From the NCBI GenBank assembly GCA_029891345.1, contig CM057002.1:16506295-16570294 (forward strand): DNA of 64,000 nt, in the 5' to 3' direction. Shown here one piece after another: positions 13,301 to 28,300 of the stretch (its first letter is position 1; every line of letters begins with the position of its first letter). The notes below the pieces were generated by a model. It was not told where the DNA came from. It saw nothing but the letters and a program-made list of their open reading frames with translations, and did no database searches. Made by a program: the position numbers and the translations under genes. The stretch comes from Dryococelus australis (lineage: Eukaryota; Arthropoda; Insecta; Phasmatodea; Phasmatidae).

Positions 13301-16300
13301 TAGCGCACCCAGGGACAGGGCCATAAAGTGGTTTGGGGAGTATGAACCCCCTCCCCCTTCCCCCTATGCTCATGAGGTTATTAACAGTTAGCATTAAAAT
13401 TATTAATAAGCCTTTAATTAGGGTAAATATGTGATTGCAGTTAACTGTGATGCATTTTATACTTTGACATAATTTTCATTCTAGAATTTGTCTCATTTAT
13501 TGTATATAATGTCAGCACTAATGCTGATGTAGCATTCCTCCCTTCTCTTGAGTCAGTGTACCCTCCGTGAGCTCTGCCCCCTTCCCTTGAAAATTTCTGG
13601 CTATAGTATAGGTGCAGTTTAGTCACACTTTCTAGTCAAACCTTTGAAAAGTCTCCTATATATGTCGTCTATCACATGATTTTTGTGTGTGTTAACTTAA
13701 AATAGTACCTTATTTTTTTTGTTAGATTAAGCATTCATTTATTTTTTCTGTATAAATTGTACTATTTCATTTATAACTAATATGAATAAAACCGTGGAGA
13801 AAATGTGTGTGTTGGTAATGCCTATTAAGAAATAGTTTTTAAGTAAAATTTTATTGCATCGAGTGCCCACGAATGTGGTGCGCTGTCCATTTGGTGTAGT
13901 TTTATAGACTGTTAAGCATTGTTTACTTGAGGTGGAGGATTATCCTGGAAGTATAATAACGTGCACGAGCGCTGTAGGATACATATCCAAGCCTCTGCCT
14001 CTGGTGCTCCCCCTAGTGTATTGTAGCGCCGAACGCCACTGCTAATTTCACCTCTGTAATGATTCTATCTACAAGCGAGTCAACCCCTTGCCAGTATGAG
14101 TGGGTGGACCCACCCCCACTTGCCTTGCCCTGACCGGCAGGGACTGGACATGTATGTTCGCTGTGCATCAGGGGAGGTTTCTCCCTCCTTGCTCGCCATG
14201 TCTCTCGAGGGTTTTTATTCCTTCAAACGCTCTCCAGATAGGGTAGTTTGCAGACAGCTCACCTAAGCTCTATAGCTGAAACTCTCACTACCTCGCCACA
14301 CTTGCTGTACTGCTTGCCTTCTGCCATATTATGTTACTATTCAAAACTTATGTTTTTCAACATAGCAGTTAGAAGCTCTTGCCACGGAGCGTTCTTAAAG
14401 TCACGAGTGTTAGCCACGTGATTCGTCGCGCTGGGCATAGTTGTACCGGGGTCGCTCTCGTCCTGACCTTTGATTATTATCTCATTGCCGTCCTGCAGTA
14501 AACAGCTTAGCAAACTTGGTTCTTCGTCCATCAGACGTTAGCGGGTACAGGTTGGAGATATGCGTCTTGTTAAATCCTTCAGACGGAATAAAACATATAT
14601 TTACATGTGACGCTATTTGGCTCAGGGTAATGTGGCGTTACGTCTCAAAATAATTACTTTATTAGTGTAGGCTGGTGGTACTTCTGAGAGCGGCTTGTGG
14701 CCGATTTACTTTGTTACTGGTGCACGACCTGTGTACAGTGTGCGCTGTGTCTGCTGTTGGCTAGGCACAAAGTGTATAACGTTTTTCGCTATTGGTTGGG
14801 ACGCTGGCTTTGGGGCCCCATTGCTTACTTACTCTGGTGCTTGGTTGGCTGGACGGAATTGCGGGTTTACTGGCAGGAATGGCTGCTGCTGCAGTAGCAG
14901 TGAATGGAAAACCACGGTCAGGCCAATCCAATGGGCACCTTCTCTCCTCGTCTGAAAGCAGCTATGATGGGGTGGGGTATCCCTGGAACCTTCTAGGGAG
15001 CTGAAAACAGAGAAGGGAAGGGAGCTGGTGATTGAAGCCTCACCAACTTACAGGCAGTCCTAGCTCGTTGCTGGGGTGATTCTTCGCTATGTGCCTTATT
15101 GGTTTGGGTGCAGCTCCAGGTAGTTTGGTAGGTATAGCTAACCTTCCTATCCTTCAGGTCCTTGCTGTCTCACTTGGTAAAGGGCATTAGGTTCAAAACC
15201 ATATCCCAAGAGATAGGAGCAGGTGATTTGCAGTTCCGTATCTAGTATTGTTAGGCTGTTGCGGCACACGGGGGGTGAATGCTGAACCTAACCGTTTTCC
15301 CCAACCGGCAACATGAACGGTGTGGTGGTTGTAGAGCAGATTTTCTTGGAGTAATTCCAATGACTTTGACGGGTGGTTTCCTAGAGCAGACAGGCCCAAC
15401 ACAGAGCCAATCAAGTACTCCCTCCGGCAACTCAGGAGATGCGATGGACTGAGTACTAGCTGGTCTAGTGGTCTGTCCTCTCTAGGCATGTATGAGTAGT
15501 GGTTGGGGCGCCACCTTTAGGTACACGGGGTGCACCAAACAGGTTGCCGTCAAATGGTGTATGTTTCTAGATGTACGAGTCCCTGAAGGGGAGCCTGCAG
15601 TCTTACACTAGGCAGTAATACAGTAATGTTCAATCCCTCTTAGGTTTGGAGCGTGTTTATTCCAAGAGGGATAAAACAGTGGCCTATACTGTCTCCTGAC
15701 TGCCTCGAGCTGACCGGAAGTAATAGACTACACTATCCAGGTGAAGAGGCTTGGCTCTAGGCTAAAAGGGAGACAGTTTTGACTAAGATAGCTAAATAAA
15801 CATTCCCTGTCTGCGCTTTGTCAGGTGTCCTGAAGGGAACTTGGGTTAGCCGTTGCCGTCGCCATGGGAAGGCGACTAAAGGTGGCAGATATCTTCTAGA
15901 AGGCTAGCATGAGAGGGCTTCTGGAAGATCTGGCTGTAGGTGGTGGCGATGCTGAAGTGCTTGTAGGTGGTATTTGGTCAGAGAGCTCTAGTACACGAGG
16001 CGGTAGAGCGAGCTGCTAAGGCTGTTGCGGCTCGTACAAGAGCCGACGAACAACTGGCGTTTTCGGCCTGTGGACAGCAATATATTCTTGTGGCCGAGGG
16101 CTTGCCGGGCCTGGAGTAGGGGATGCGATGTGCACTTGTCTGTAGGCAGAGCTAAGGGCAGGTGACTGGCAGCCATTGTTGCAGGTGGTGTTACCTCTCG
16201 GCGTGACCTTTGACTCGCTCGGGGTTGTAGCGATGGCTCGACTGCTGGCTAATTGATTCTTGATGTCTTCTGGAGGGAGGCTGGGCTATGCTTGCTGACC

Positions 16301-19300
16301 GTTGATGATAATGAAATTCACAACTCTGTCGCATCTGTAATACTCCCAGCAAGTAGGAAATATCCTGTAGCCGCTCTGGTAGAAATTCACTTCCAAACCA
16401 GAGCGGCTACAGGATAAACACTTCCAAACCTCGTTCAATGTGCTTAGAGTGAGGTGCGTACATGAACCGTGATTGTTTACCTTCTTATACAGGAAGCATC
16501 ATGCATCAATTCACCTCCTCTCTGTTGTGTCTGAGATTCATCTGGGCGATGAAAGTTGTCATCCTCCCGGAGATGATGTCGAACTGTCATTCTTCGAAGA
16601 TGGCATTGTGCCTCTGCAGTGCTCACCGTTCTGTGCGCTAGAGTTCTGACCGTAGTGGCAGCGTGTGCCGTGTGACTCATCTCTGGCGGGCTGGTGCTGG
16701 GTGACCAGCGCTGTTTCTCTTGCTCACTAGTCGGCTGAGCGCGGCCGGGTAAATGACTGCTGATGGTTTGTCCTCTTTTCCCATCTCCCGGAGTCTCAAA
16801 GCGAAGAGGGAAAAAGAGAGGATAAAAAAATGTGTCACATTGTCGGGTGGTGCTCACGGATCTTCTTTTTAAACGTACTGCCCACAAGATTATCTGAAGG
16901 CTTGGTTATAAGCGTACAAATATTAATTTACAGATATTCTCCTGTTAAAAAAAAAAAGCAAAACAAGTGGCACAATAAGTTAGACCCATGGCGTGTGTTC
17001 AAAACCTCACTCGTGAGAGGTGAGTTAGTTAGATGTTTACCTGCTGTGGCTGCTGAAGGTGGAGAATGTAGTTGGCTTTGCCAGGCCATCCTACACGTGT
17101 TGCACAGCAGGTAGAAATTACAGATATAGTTCTAGTGTTTGCCAGTTCAGGGCCTTCAGTCACCATGGCCAATGGGAAACAACTAATATCTATAGCAAAA
17201 ACGAGTACACTAAAAAAATGAACTAACATATTTCCTTACGGATTCAATTTTTTGCTTCTTTTGTGTGGGTCGGCAGGTTTTTTTTTTTACTGTATCGATC
17301 GGTAACATCTGGTGAAAAGAGGGGAAGGGAAACGTGTAAACACGTGGTAGCTCTTCTGCTTGGTGGTGAGACAGGATGCAAGCTTTGTGGATGGGGAATG
17401 GGACCGTGACCTTCATGTAACCTTGACACGAGGACTGAAAAGTTACGTGGTTTCTGCGTGCAGTTTGTTACATTACTGATTGTTAACTTTTTTTAAGGAC
17501 ACACACAGTGAAATGCTGCAATCAGCTTGTACTAATTAAATACAAATAATGCATTACCACTATTAAGAGAAATATTTATTTGCAAGAGAGTGAAGTGCTT
17601 AACAATGGTGATGATTAGGACTGTCTGTAAATGGTGTATCCTACCCCAGTCAAATAATTTTGCGTGCAAATCACGTGCCTTGGGAGTCACCGCAGTTTGG
17701 AAATAAATGTTAAATGTGATTGCATGCGTAATGAAACTGAGTCCGTGAGACACCGCCAGGACCCCTGTAGTAAAGAAAGAAAAACACACTATGCCATTTG
17801 AGACAATAAATAAAAGGAACACGATGGAACCTTCCTCACAGTCTTCATTTATCACGGAGGAATGTGCTGTGAGCTTGGGTCTGCAGCGTCGCTAAACTCA
17901 GGTTTTGTTTAAAGGTCTGGGATCGGATACAAAGGCTCAGGTAGGTAGAGGAACAGTCCCATGTGTTGTTAAACCATGTACTGCAAGTGGTCCATGTTTA
18001 AGTACAGATGCTGTTACTTTGCAAAGGATCACATCAGGAGTGCCTGCAGTCAGTCTGCCACTTGAAGTCTAGCAAAGGTTCAGCAACATGGAGCTAGCTG
18101 ACCCCACCTTTCACACACAGGTGCCATCAGCATGCTGCTTGGAGCTGAACTATATCCTGAGGTAGTTGATAGGGGGCTGATCATTGGTACTAAATCTGTT
18201 CACAATAAAGTGAGCACTTTTTAAGGCCCTTCCAACAGGTGTTAATCACTAATAAGTATGTTTTATTGCTGTCCCAGGCATTCACTTTTGAGAGTGATGA
18301 AAGTATGCACCGTATTTATTAGTTACATGACAATGTTGAGATTAAAAAGTGGCGGAAAGTTAAAAATTGGCCTACATGGAATATTAGGAAGGGCCTTAAA
18401 AAGTGCTCACTTTAACGTGAACAGTTTATAGTGGCATTCAGTCTGCAATGCATAGCATTTTTGGATGGATTCTCATTGGTCGTGTTGCATGTTCGGAGGT
18501 GAATTCATAACAAGTGTGTTCGTTCTTTGTACACGCTGAGAAATCCCTTGATGCCACTATGATGCCAGGGCACAAAACAGTTGACTCGTACCTGCATTTA
18601 TTGGTGTAGTAAGGACGAGACAGTACTCCACCACGATGGGCAACAGGCAACCACAGTGCCAGAGTAACTATGCCAGTTGTTGGTCATTTCGAAGCTCAGA
18701 TGTTGTGACGAGTTTGATTTGACGCCCATAGCTGAATGCCCCTGCCGCATGCCAGATGCACAGCACAACATATTTAAGTAGGCGAGCAGTCTCATATTTA
18801 CACGTTATAAGAAATGTGAGATAGTTTGACATCACTATTACAGACGTGCGATGGTTGACAAACATTTTCAAGCCAAATTTAGAGTTTACACCGGTGGCCG
18901 ATTTACATTACATATTTCCACAGTACTTTCCCGTGCAAAATATCACGCACACTTATTCATGCCTCATGTTAGCGTGAACAAAACTCAGTTTAACATACTG
19001 TGATTTCAAAACTATTTGCGTGTTCATAAATGCCTTATAGGCATCGTTCAAACTGCAGCATTAAACTAGCCAAGTTGTTTACTCGCCCCGCACATCCAGT
19101 CTATCTCGTCTCTCGGCACGGACTACTCGTACAGTAGACACGCCTACCACACAACGCGAAAGCGAACTACACCGCTCGCAACGCTGCCTACAGGCAATCT
19201 CCTGAACAACAAATATTAATTATCGAATATGTGACAAATAATTAATCATAATAAAGATTAAATTATAACCAAGTTAAAATATATAATTGTGAATATTGCT

Positions 19301-22300
19301 TATCACAATAAATATTCATACATATATTTAAAAGGTGATAAATAGGGTGGCCAAGATAATAAGATTAATAAACAATTGTTACATTGCAGGTACAACAAAA
19401 TGGCCAACTGTCGCATATTGGCATTTAGCGTAAAAATTACACTGTGACGATCAGTCATCACAGTGGCCCCTGTGAAGACCATATCACTCCCACGACCCCA
19501 ACTTTGTGGTGTTCAATTGGTAACATAATTATTGAAATGTATGAAATGTGTGCTTCCAACCATAATGTAAGTTTCATCCATTTATGCTTGGTCACACTCT
19601 ACAGTTGTTTTCCCATGGCTACGAACCTTGCCACATCTTCTGAAAACCTTTGTTGCTGTTTGATAGAGACAAGAAAAGAGTTACTTAATCGGAGGACCAG
19701 GGTTTTATCTTGAGATAGTTCAACCAACTTACCATGCCGCCATCTTGTCAGATACTGATGTGAGTGCTGCCTGATGCTAGATGTTTTCATTTGCACTTGG
19801 CAGCAGATCGTAGATCAGAAGCACGTCCCCGCACAATAAGAATACCAAAATAGGTTTCTCACACATACAAGAAATGCACATAGAATGTACACAACAGATG
19901 CCAATCGTGTGGCTGACATTAAAGATTGTGTGTCACCCAACCACTGATGGCACGTGCCATCAAAGTGTAATCCTGCAGACTGTGCATCATGGGGGTTGTC
20001 ACCACTTCATAATCTTTGGTGGCACGGGCCTACTTGGCTTTGTGAGCATCCTGATAGGTGGCCAGGCTCTGCGACTACTCAAGAATCTGAAGAGCTACCC
20101 AAGGTCAAGGAGCAAACTTTGCGTGCATTCACTGTGAAAGGGAATGAAAGTACACCGGTCGTGGAAGTTGTAAGCCTATTTTCATCATTGTGGAAACTTC
20201 CAGTCATGGCATTTGTTCTAAGGTTAGTTAATAATGCCAGATCTACTAGTATCCGGAGACAGCTAGGACCATTGTCTGTGATAAAACTCAAAGCTGCACT
20301 CCCAGTTTGTATTACGGCAGTACAAGTTGGGGTATTCAAGACTGAAATGTATAGCTTAGTGTGGAATGGAGAATACTTTGTTTGAATTAGATGTTTATCA
20401 TCATTTCTAGACGGTGAATGTGTTCTGATAGTTGGTGGACGCATCCGCCATTCTTCACTACAATATGATACTAAACATCCAGTACTCTTACCCAAGGCCA
20501 GTAATTTCGCAGACTTAGTCATTGATTATTTTCATTGTAAGTTCCTCCATACTGAACTGAAGGCTACTCAAGCTCTTGTGATGCGTTGGTTCTGGATACT
20601 ATCTGCAAGGCGAGCAATCAAATCTCACATCCGGCAGTGTATGTCGAGCTTTCGAGCAATTCAGCCGTTGTGTAAGACATTAATGGGAGATTTACCAGCT
20701 GTCTGGGTGCAGCAGGACAGGCCATTCACACATACAAGTGTTGACTATGGTGGTCCATTTGCCATGAAACTACATCGTTTTAAAGGTGCAAAGACAGCAT
20801 ACCTGAGTTTATTTGTGTGTCTGACAATCTGGGCAGTGCACGTGGAAATTTTTCATAGCTAAGCACGAGTGCATTATTGGCTGCCTTGGACAGATTTTTA
20901 TCTCGCAGTGGTCTGTGTGCTCATGTATACAGTGACTGTGGCACCAACTTGATTGGTGCCAGTAACAGCCTTGGTGAACTACAGTATTTGGTATATTCAA
21001 GAGGGGCTTCTTCAGACAGTGTTGATGGCATGGCTAAAAGGGCTGTGACGTGGCATTTCAACACACACTCTGCACCTCACTTTGGAGGTATTTGGGAGAC
21101 TGGTATCAAGGTAGCCAAAGGTCACCTGAAGTGGGTTGTGGGTGACCAGGCTCTCACCTTTGAGTATGTCACCTTGTTTGTGCAAGTGGAAGCGGTGTTA
21201 GTCTAGACCGTTTTGTGAATTGAGTGGTGACTCTTAACGACTCAGAAGTGCCGACACGTGGTCACTTCTTGATCGGAACTCCTCTGATTGCAGCATGTAG
21301 TGAAGATCTCACCACTGTCGCAGTCAGTCGTCTTAGTCGGTGGCAGCTTGTGAAGCAAGCTGCACAAAACTTTTGGAAACGATGGAGACTAGAGTATCTC
21401 AAGACCTTGCAACAGAGTCTTTAATGCTCTTCCAACTCTCCAAATGTGAAGGAAGGGCAGATGGTGGTAGTAAAGGATGACAATCTGCCTCCCCTCAAGT
21501 GGCACATTGGTTGAATCTAAGGATCTCGAGGTTAGCCATTTTTTTCAAAAATCTTTTGAATAGGAATTTAGGGTGAGAAACCTAAGGTACTAGCGTTAAA
21601 GGCAACATGTAGTTGTGTATAGACTTTACTTTTTTGGCTCTGTACTTAAAAATGTTACTGAATTTATGCAGAATGAATTTTACATATGTTGACACTTGTT
21701 TTAAACTCTTGAGCTAGAAGGTACACCATTTAAGGCGGCAATGCTAATGAAATATGGAATAAGGCTGCTAGTTTTGTATGGCTAAATTTTTTTCAATTTC
21801 AGAAGAATTTTGAATCTATAGGACACCTTTTATTTTGTCTGTGATGAATAATTGATTTCTTTTATTATTACCTTAAAATTGTCTATGGAATCCTGTTGCT
21901 CACTTTTATCAAGTTTAATATGTATCATTTAGATGTTTCTCCGAGGCTTCTATCAGTTTGTAAGAATTAAAAAAAGTTGTTGGGAATTTTTTTTACTCTT
22001 GTTTCATCTACTACCACAGTATGAATGACGTGAGGCTAAGAAGCTCTGATATTTAACTTTGATTTATGACTGTGCCATGCTAGGGCATCTGTGTGCTGGG
22101 AGGTATGTATCAGAATGATGCCATTGCAGCCAGCTTGACCAAAAGCATAAGCTTTCACGTCTGTGCAGGCTAACATTCTTTTTTTATTCTGAACTTACTA
22201 TCCTACAAAATCACACTACCACACATTTGTAAATTAAACTTGAGGTTGAATAGCATTACTAATTTCCTGAGACTAATACCTAGTGGCCAAATTTATATAA

Positions 22301-25300
22301 CAAATTTCTTTTTGCTTCATGATATAAATGATTAATGCCATAATTCCATTAATTAATTATTTAATGAAACTGTGTGACCAAGACTTAATATTACCTACCT
22401 AAAATGTCTTATTTCCGCATGTATAGGTCACACATTTTTACAAAAAAAAAATTACTACAAATGTGTGGTTTGGCTTATTTACAAGATATTTGCATTAAAA
22501 TAACATACAGTACATTTTAAGGTTTTAACATAGTTTTTAAGGTAGTCAAAGAAAAAGAACAAATTTAATGAATAGCTTTACACTTGTGCAATAATTTGTT
22601 CATTCACATTCATAAACAAAATAACCTTCATCCCGTACGCGTAAAATATAAACATGTTGGAGCTCGGCCGTAGATGCCGTACTTGAGAAAATAATTTTGT
22701 TGCTGTACGTAGTTTGCATGCCTATGGCCGCACCACAAGTTACCATTGGTAGACTCCATTTTACGTAGTTCACACGCCCGCCGCCACACGACAAGTGTAC
22801 ATTAATAGATGCCATTTTTTGTGTAATATGTTGCCGTGGTTTTGCTTTCTCAAGTCACGTTACCATCTGTGGAATAGTAATCTCACAACGTATATTTGTA
22901 AACATTGGAACATAATACAAATTTTCTGTCACAAATGTTTTGTAGGGGAGAAATTATGTCTGAATTTATTATGTTGTATGGAATCGTGACTTAGCAGTAT
23001 TTACAGGCATACAAACATTTTGCGATGTCTATACTTGAAATATTAATTATCCCTAATTATTTATAAAATTATTTATAAATAAACCTCTGGGGCGGCCTAT
23101 TCACACACACACGGCCTATACACGCCAAAATACAGTAATGATTACGATAAAGACTACTGCATTATAGTAACAACTTTTGTAGGAAAGGTGGTGTTAGGTT
23201 GTCATAATTTATGATTATATAAATTGACTTTCTTTAGACAGTATCAGACTTTCCCAATTTCCGCTAATTGAAGAATAATTTCTTATTTAAATGTACTTTT
23301 CTTTTGCAGTCACTAACAACCATTGCATAAAACAGTTTTGTTTTAGTTTTAATATGAAAAAAAAAGATTTCTTATTGTGGGAAATGTAATGTTATTTTCA
23401 GCTTCAAGTGTAATCTGTAATCATCACGGTAAGGTGAATTGGTTTCTCCTGCTTCCTTGTGTCTTGTGTTTTTTCGTGCATTGTTTAATTTTTACAGTAA
23501 GTTAATTGAATTCCTGTCTACTTGCTCTCTGGGTAGGTCGCAGTCAAATCTTTGTACACGTCTTCTTATTGTTTTTTTTTTTGCTTACAGTATAAACCTT
23601 CTGAACTCTTACAGTTTTTAAAATTAATTTTACTTCCCACATATCGGGTATTCCAAAATTACGACTTAATACCCTCTCTATTTTACAGTCTTTCCATTTG
23701 TAAGGCGTAAATTAAATTATGTCCACTTACTTTGAAGTTAAATTTTATAGTAAAGTTGCAATTTATCACAATGTGTTGTACTTAGTTATTTAGACAGAGC
23801 ATTTTGGCAGTATTTTTGATACTAAATAGGCTGATGTTCATTTCTGTAGCTAAGCTTTTCTGATTATAAAGCACACTTTTACTCTCTGTAAACATGTATT
23901 TTCCTTAATGGCTTCTATTGTAAAGATACAAATATGTCCATCAGGATAAAATATTGACCACCATTAAATTCTCAAACTAAAATTTTACATAAGATTTTCC
24001 TGTTGTTTAAGTATGATGGAAATATAATTTTTTGAAAATTAAAATATATGAATTATGAGTATGGTTTGATTATATAAAAATACAGGAATTAAAGTACTTA
24101 CACTGTAGTACTCATCGATGGGCACACACACACACAGGTGCGCTGCACACACTAGGATGACACATTTTCCACGCGATCGCGCAACCGCTTGGAAAATGTA
24201 TCGTCGTACTTTGTGTGTGTGTGCCTGTTGAGTACTACACTGTGAGTACTTGAATTCCTGTCATTTGATGTAATTTTGGTAGCCTACCTGCAACCTTAAG
24301 GAATATGGTTGAATGCTCAGATAAATACTATAGGATATTGAGTGACAAAAACCACCTGAATTAATAAAAAATAATGGTGTTCCTTAAGAACTAAGGAAGT
24401 TTATCTCGTCTCTCGAGTATTGCAAATACTGGCTGTTAATATTTTTGGTAGTAAATTAAGAGCACAAACATACTTTAAAATATGTGAAAAATCATGTTAT
24501 TTATTATAAACTCTCTGGCTTAGCCCCAGCTAAACGTAGTGCATCTGCGTGGAAAATGTGTTTGTGTGTGTGTATCCACCAGTACCGCCCTGCAAGTACT
24601 TGTGCATTTTGTCTACGTTTTATAATGTAATTATTATTATAAATTTTGTAAATATTGTGGCGGGGTGGGAAAAGGGTTCCACGAGAACCTGCAAACATGT
24701 GGTTACTTTAAAGGTCGACAGACCATCAACTACTCTCAAACATACACAACCTCTAACCCTCAAAACAACAGCTAGACATGTCTTTATCATCTTAGCATTC
24801 AAATAACATAAATAAAACAGCTATAATAACCTCTAAGCATCAAATAAACATCGTGGCTCGAACAAGAATGTACGTCAAAAATTACGTTGGCCGAACCTTT
24901 GAAGTAATTAGGGGAGCAACTCTGCCATCAGGACTGTTAAGTGGGCCATCTTGTAATGCCCTTAACTAGAATACGTTTGCTCAAACTGCTGTAACTCAGA
25001 ATAGCTACTGGACTCGCTTCATAGGGAGAGGTGAAAATAAATGTCAGGAACTTTGGGGCAGGAGAAACTAACACGTTGGATAAAACAATAGAAATAGGAG
25101 TATATTAATTAAATAAACTTCCTTCATAAATTAAAAATGTTTGTAACTAAGCACCAATAAAAGTTGAATAATGAATTAGCTCAACAATTCTAATTCCATA
25201 TTTACCAGGAAAAGGGGAACTTCTAAAACTCTACAAGTGAAAGAAAATTGTTATCAAGTTATAAATTTTACTAAAATCATTCTTGCCAAAAAAAAATTAA

Positions 25301-28300
25301 AAGTATTAATTAGTTAAAATGAATTAACATCATAAAAAAAATTAATGTCTTTTAAATTGTTTACAAAAATTCTAAAGTAATAATTTCAGAAGGAATTTTT
25401 ACAATAAAAATTAATAAATAAGGTTAACATTTCTTTATACAAATTAATTAGATTCTTCTTTCTCACAAATTTCTCAACCATAAAATAACTGGATAATTAA
25501 AAAGTTGTCTTAAGAATTTTATACAAATTTAACTTCAAATTCTACGCTTGAATTTACATATCTGAATTTAATCTTTTAGCGACTGATCACTACTGTTCTT
25601 TACTAACATAAAAGGTCTTATCACTTGTGCTGTTTTACATTTTAAAGTGTGTGACTAATGGCTCACAAATTTAATGACAGGAGGAAGATGTCTGTTAACT
25701 CAAATAAAAAGCCTCAACAGTTTCATTCACATTATCTATAATAAAGGCCCTGACCTACCGACCCAACAGAGTTAAACTTAGTCTGCATCACCTTAAAGCA
25801 TCACATATTCAACGAACATAAATCAGATCCTCCTCACCGAAGTTATGATAAATTTCAGAGAGATCCCTAAATTTTAACTTCTAAACAATCCTTAAAAACT
25901 TAATGCAGCATACTGGAGCCCCTACAAAAAACTGCAACTACAAAACAAAGAGTACTTTTCTTTTTAAAGGTCTACATGCTGTACGGCCAACCCAGGCTCC
26001 TCCAGCCTGCCTTTACTCGGACCGACTACGACTGACCGACTGCCTCACTTCAACTGAACTCCCCCACCGTCTCTACAATGACTCTTAAAAACGTGACCTC
26101 GCGACATCTGGTTTCCATCAACTATGCAATGCCTGGCCTCGTCTGGTATCATTGCTTTCGTCACGTGGTCGCCGACCAATAGGAACAGCACCAGCTCACT
26201 TCCCTTGTTTTCTGAGTTACGTACACTCCATCTGCTGCCCGCAACACGACCATCCTTCTTCCCCTGACTGACTGCTCCTACAAACTCGCATCTGTCGACG
26301 CTGAAATGTCACCATCAGTAGAACTCCCGGAACATCCGTGATCAACACAGGGCGACACAAAACAGTTTGTGTTAACAATGACTGCAACTTTACAGATGTA
26401 GCGGTGAAGGAAAACATGCACAGCTGCGACCAGTACCAATGAAAATGCTGAGGTTGACCTCAGCTTGTGGGAAGTTTGAAAAACATGTCCAGCACAGTCT
26501 CTAGAATTTTCTATACTTAATTTGAGATGTATTTCTTGGAAGGCAATGTGAACAATCTAATATTCTAACTGCAGTATAGAAGATAATTTAAAACCATCTA
26601 AACAGAATGAATTATTAAACCTTAACCCCTCACACAAAAAAAAAAGGACTTCCATGAAAAATTAAAGGCCTTTGTACAAAAATAAAAACAATTAAAAATT
26701 TTAAACAAGCACTAAAAGTTGAAATACAAACAAAAACATGACCACTATGTTGAGATCAAAAAGGTCCTAAGTACACGAACACTTAAACAAAAGCGAAATG
26801 ACTTTCCAAAATTATAACCAAAATCCTAATTAAAAATAAAATTATTAAATAATTACCAAAACACCTTTATTTTGTGTGGGGGGGGGGGGGGAAACCCCTT
26901 TCTTATCCGAACAAAAAAGAGGGATAAACCAAAACAATATAATTAAAAACCTTAAAATCCAAAGAAAAATAATAAAATAACCCAATGTGTCATAACAAAA
27001 AGTAAAGAGCTTCCCAGAGAAATTAAAGGGCTTCTGAACAAAAAATGAACTCTCAAAAGTCACTTCATAACAATATAAACTTCTATAGATCACAAACACC
27101 AACATCTATGAACTACAGTATTAATGTATATGTAATGACAACTGAAATCATGTGGGGGAAATATACTTTTTTTTGCAGGTTGTGATAAACGTGATTATCA
27201 GTGTGGTCCGATGCATTGTTTCAATGACTGTGAATGCATCAGCAGTTGTTGGAGGTTATGCTGACAAAGTGCTTTGGATTACCGTCCGTTTCTTTCTACT
27301 TGCCATGGAGATCAGCTTTGTAGTATTCGGACTAGCTTGTGGTAAGTGTACGTAGTTGAAATGTTTGTAATATAGCGAGTATACAATTTTGTTGTATAAC
27401 ACAGATGTCGGGATAATATTTTGGTTCATTGTCGTAATCTGTCTGAAAGATGTCTATAGTTTTGATTATAGTTTTGATTATTAATTAAAAAATACTATGT
27501 TATGTTGCAAGTAGTCGCTAGTTTTTTATTTTTTTAATTTTATATTTACTTTTTGACTAATGTAGTAGGGTCAGAAAAAATTATACAATTTTCTGGTGCT
27601 ACAGTGTATTTCTTGATTGACCGTGTACATTTGTGGATATGTGTAGGCGAAAATTATTTTTTTGCTTAAAATCAGTGAGAACTTTGCAAAAAAAATTTAA
27701 ATTTTAGTTCATTCATTATATTTGTGTAGACCTTGCACAAAATTTTGTACAATAATTTCTGGTGCTTGGCAGCTCTAAGAGATCAGGAGGTAAAACATGC
27801 CCTATTTGTAGATGCAGGTTGCAAGGAATAATCAATTTTATTAGCCTGTCTAAGCTGGTCATGTGGTCCATTGTGTATAAACCAGAGGGATATGAGTTAT
27901 TTGTGTATTTAAGCTGTGCAAATAGGAATATGGCAAAACATATTGTTGTTAAGAATGCCTAGTATGTTTTAAATCTGAACTGATTTGAGTTCTCTAAGTG
28001 TTGTATGAGATGAAGGAAGCTTCTTCACAGTAATTATTATCCACAAATTATCAGAAGCTTTTAAATTTTATGGTGGCTATTTATTTGATTTACACAGAAC
28101 ATAAACTACTCTCTTGCAAGGTCAAATGTTGCTTTGTATTTTTTGGTGAGAGCAACAAGTTTTGCTTGATATTTTCACATCAGTGCAGGTCTCTGTAAAA
28201 ATTTTCTATAGTAATGTGAGAATACAGATAAATTGTTGAAAGCATAGAACAAGGATGGTGGATTCTACCGTACAGTACATATCTGGGGCAGTATCATTAG

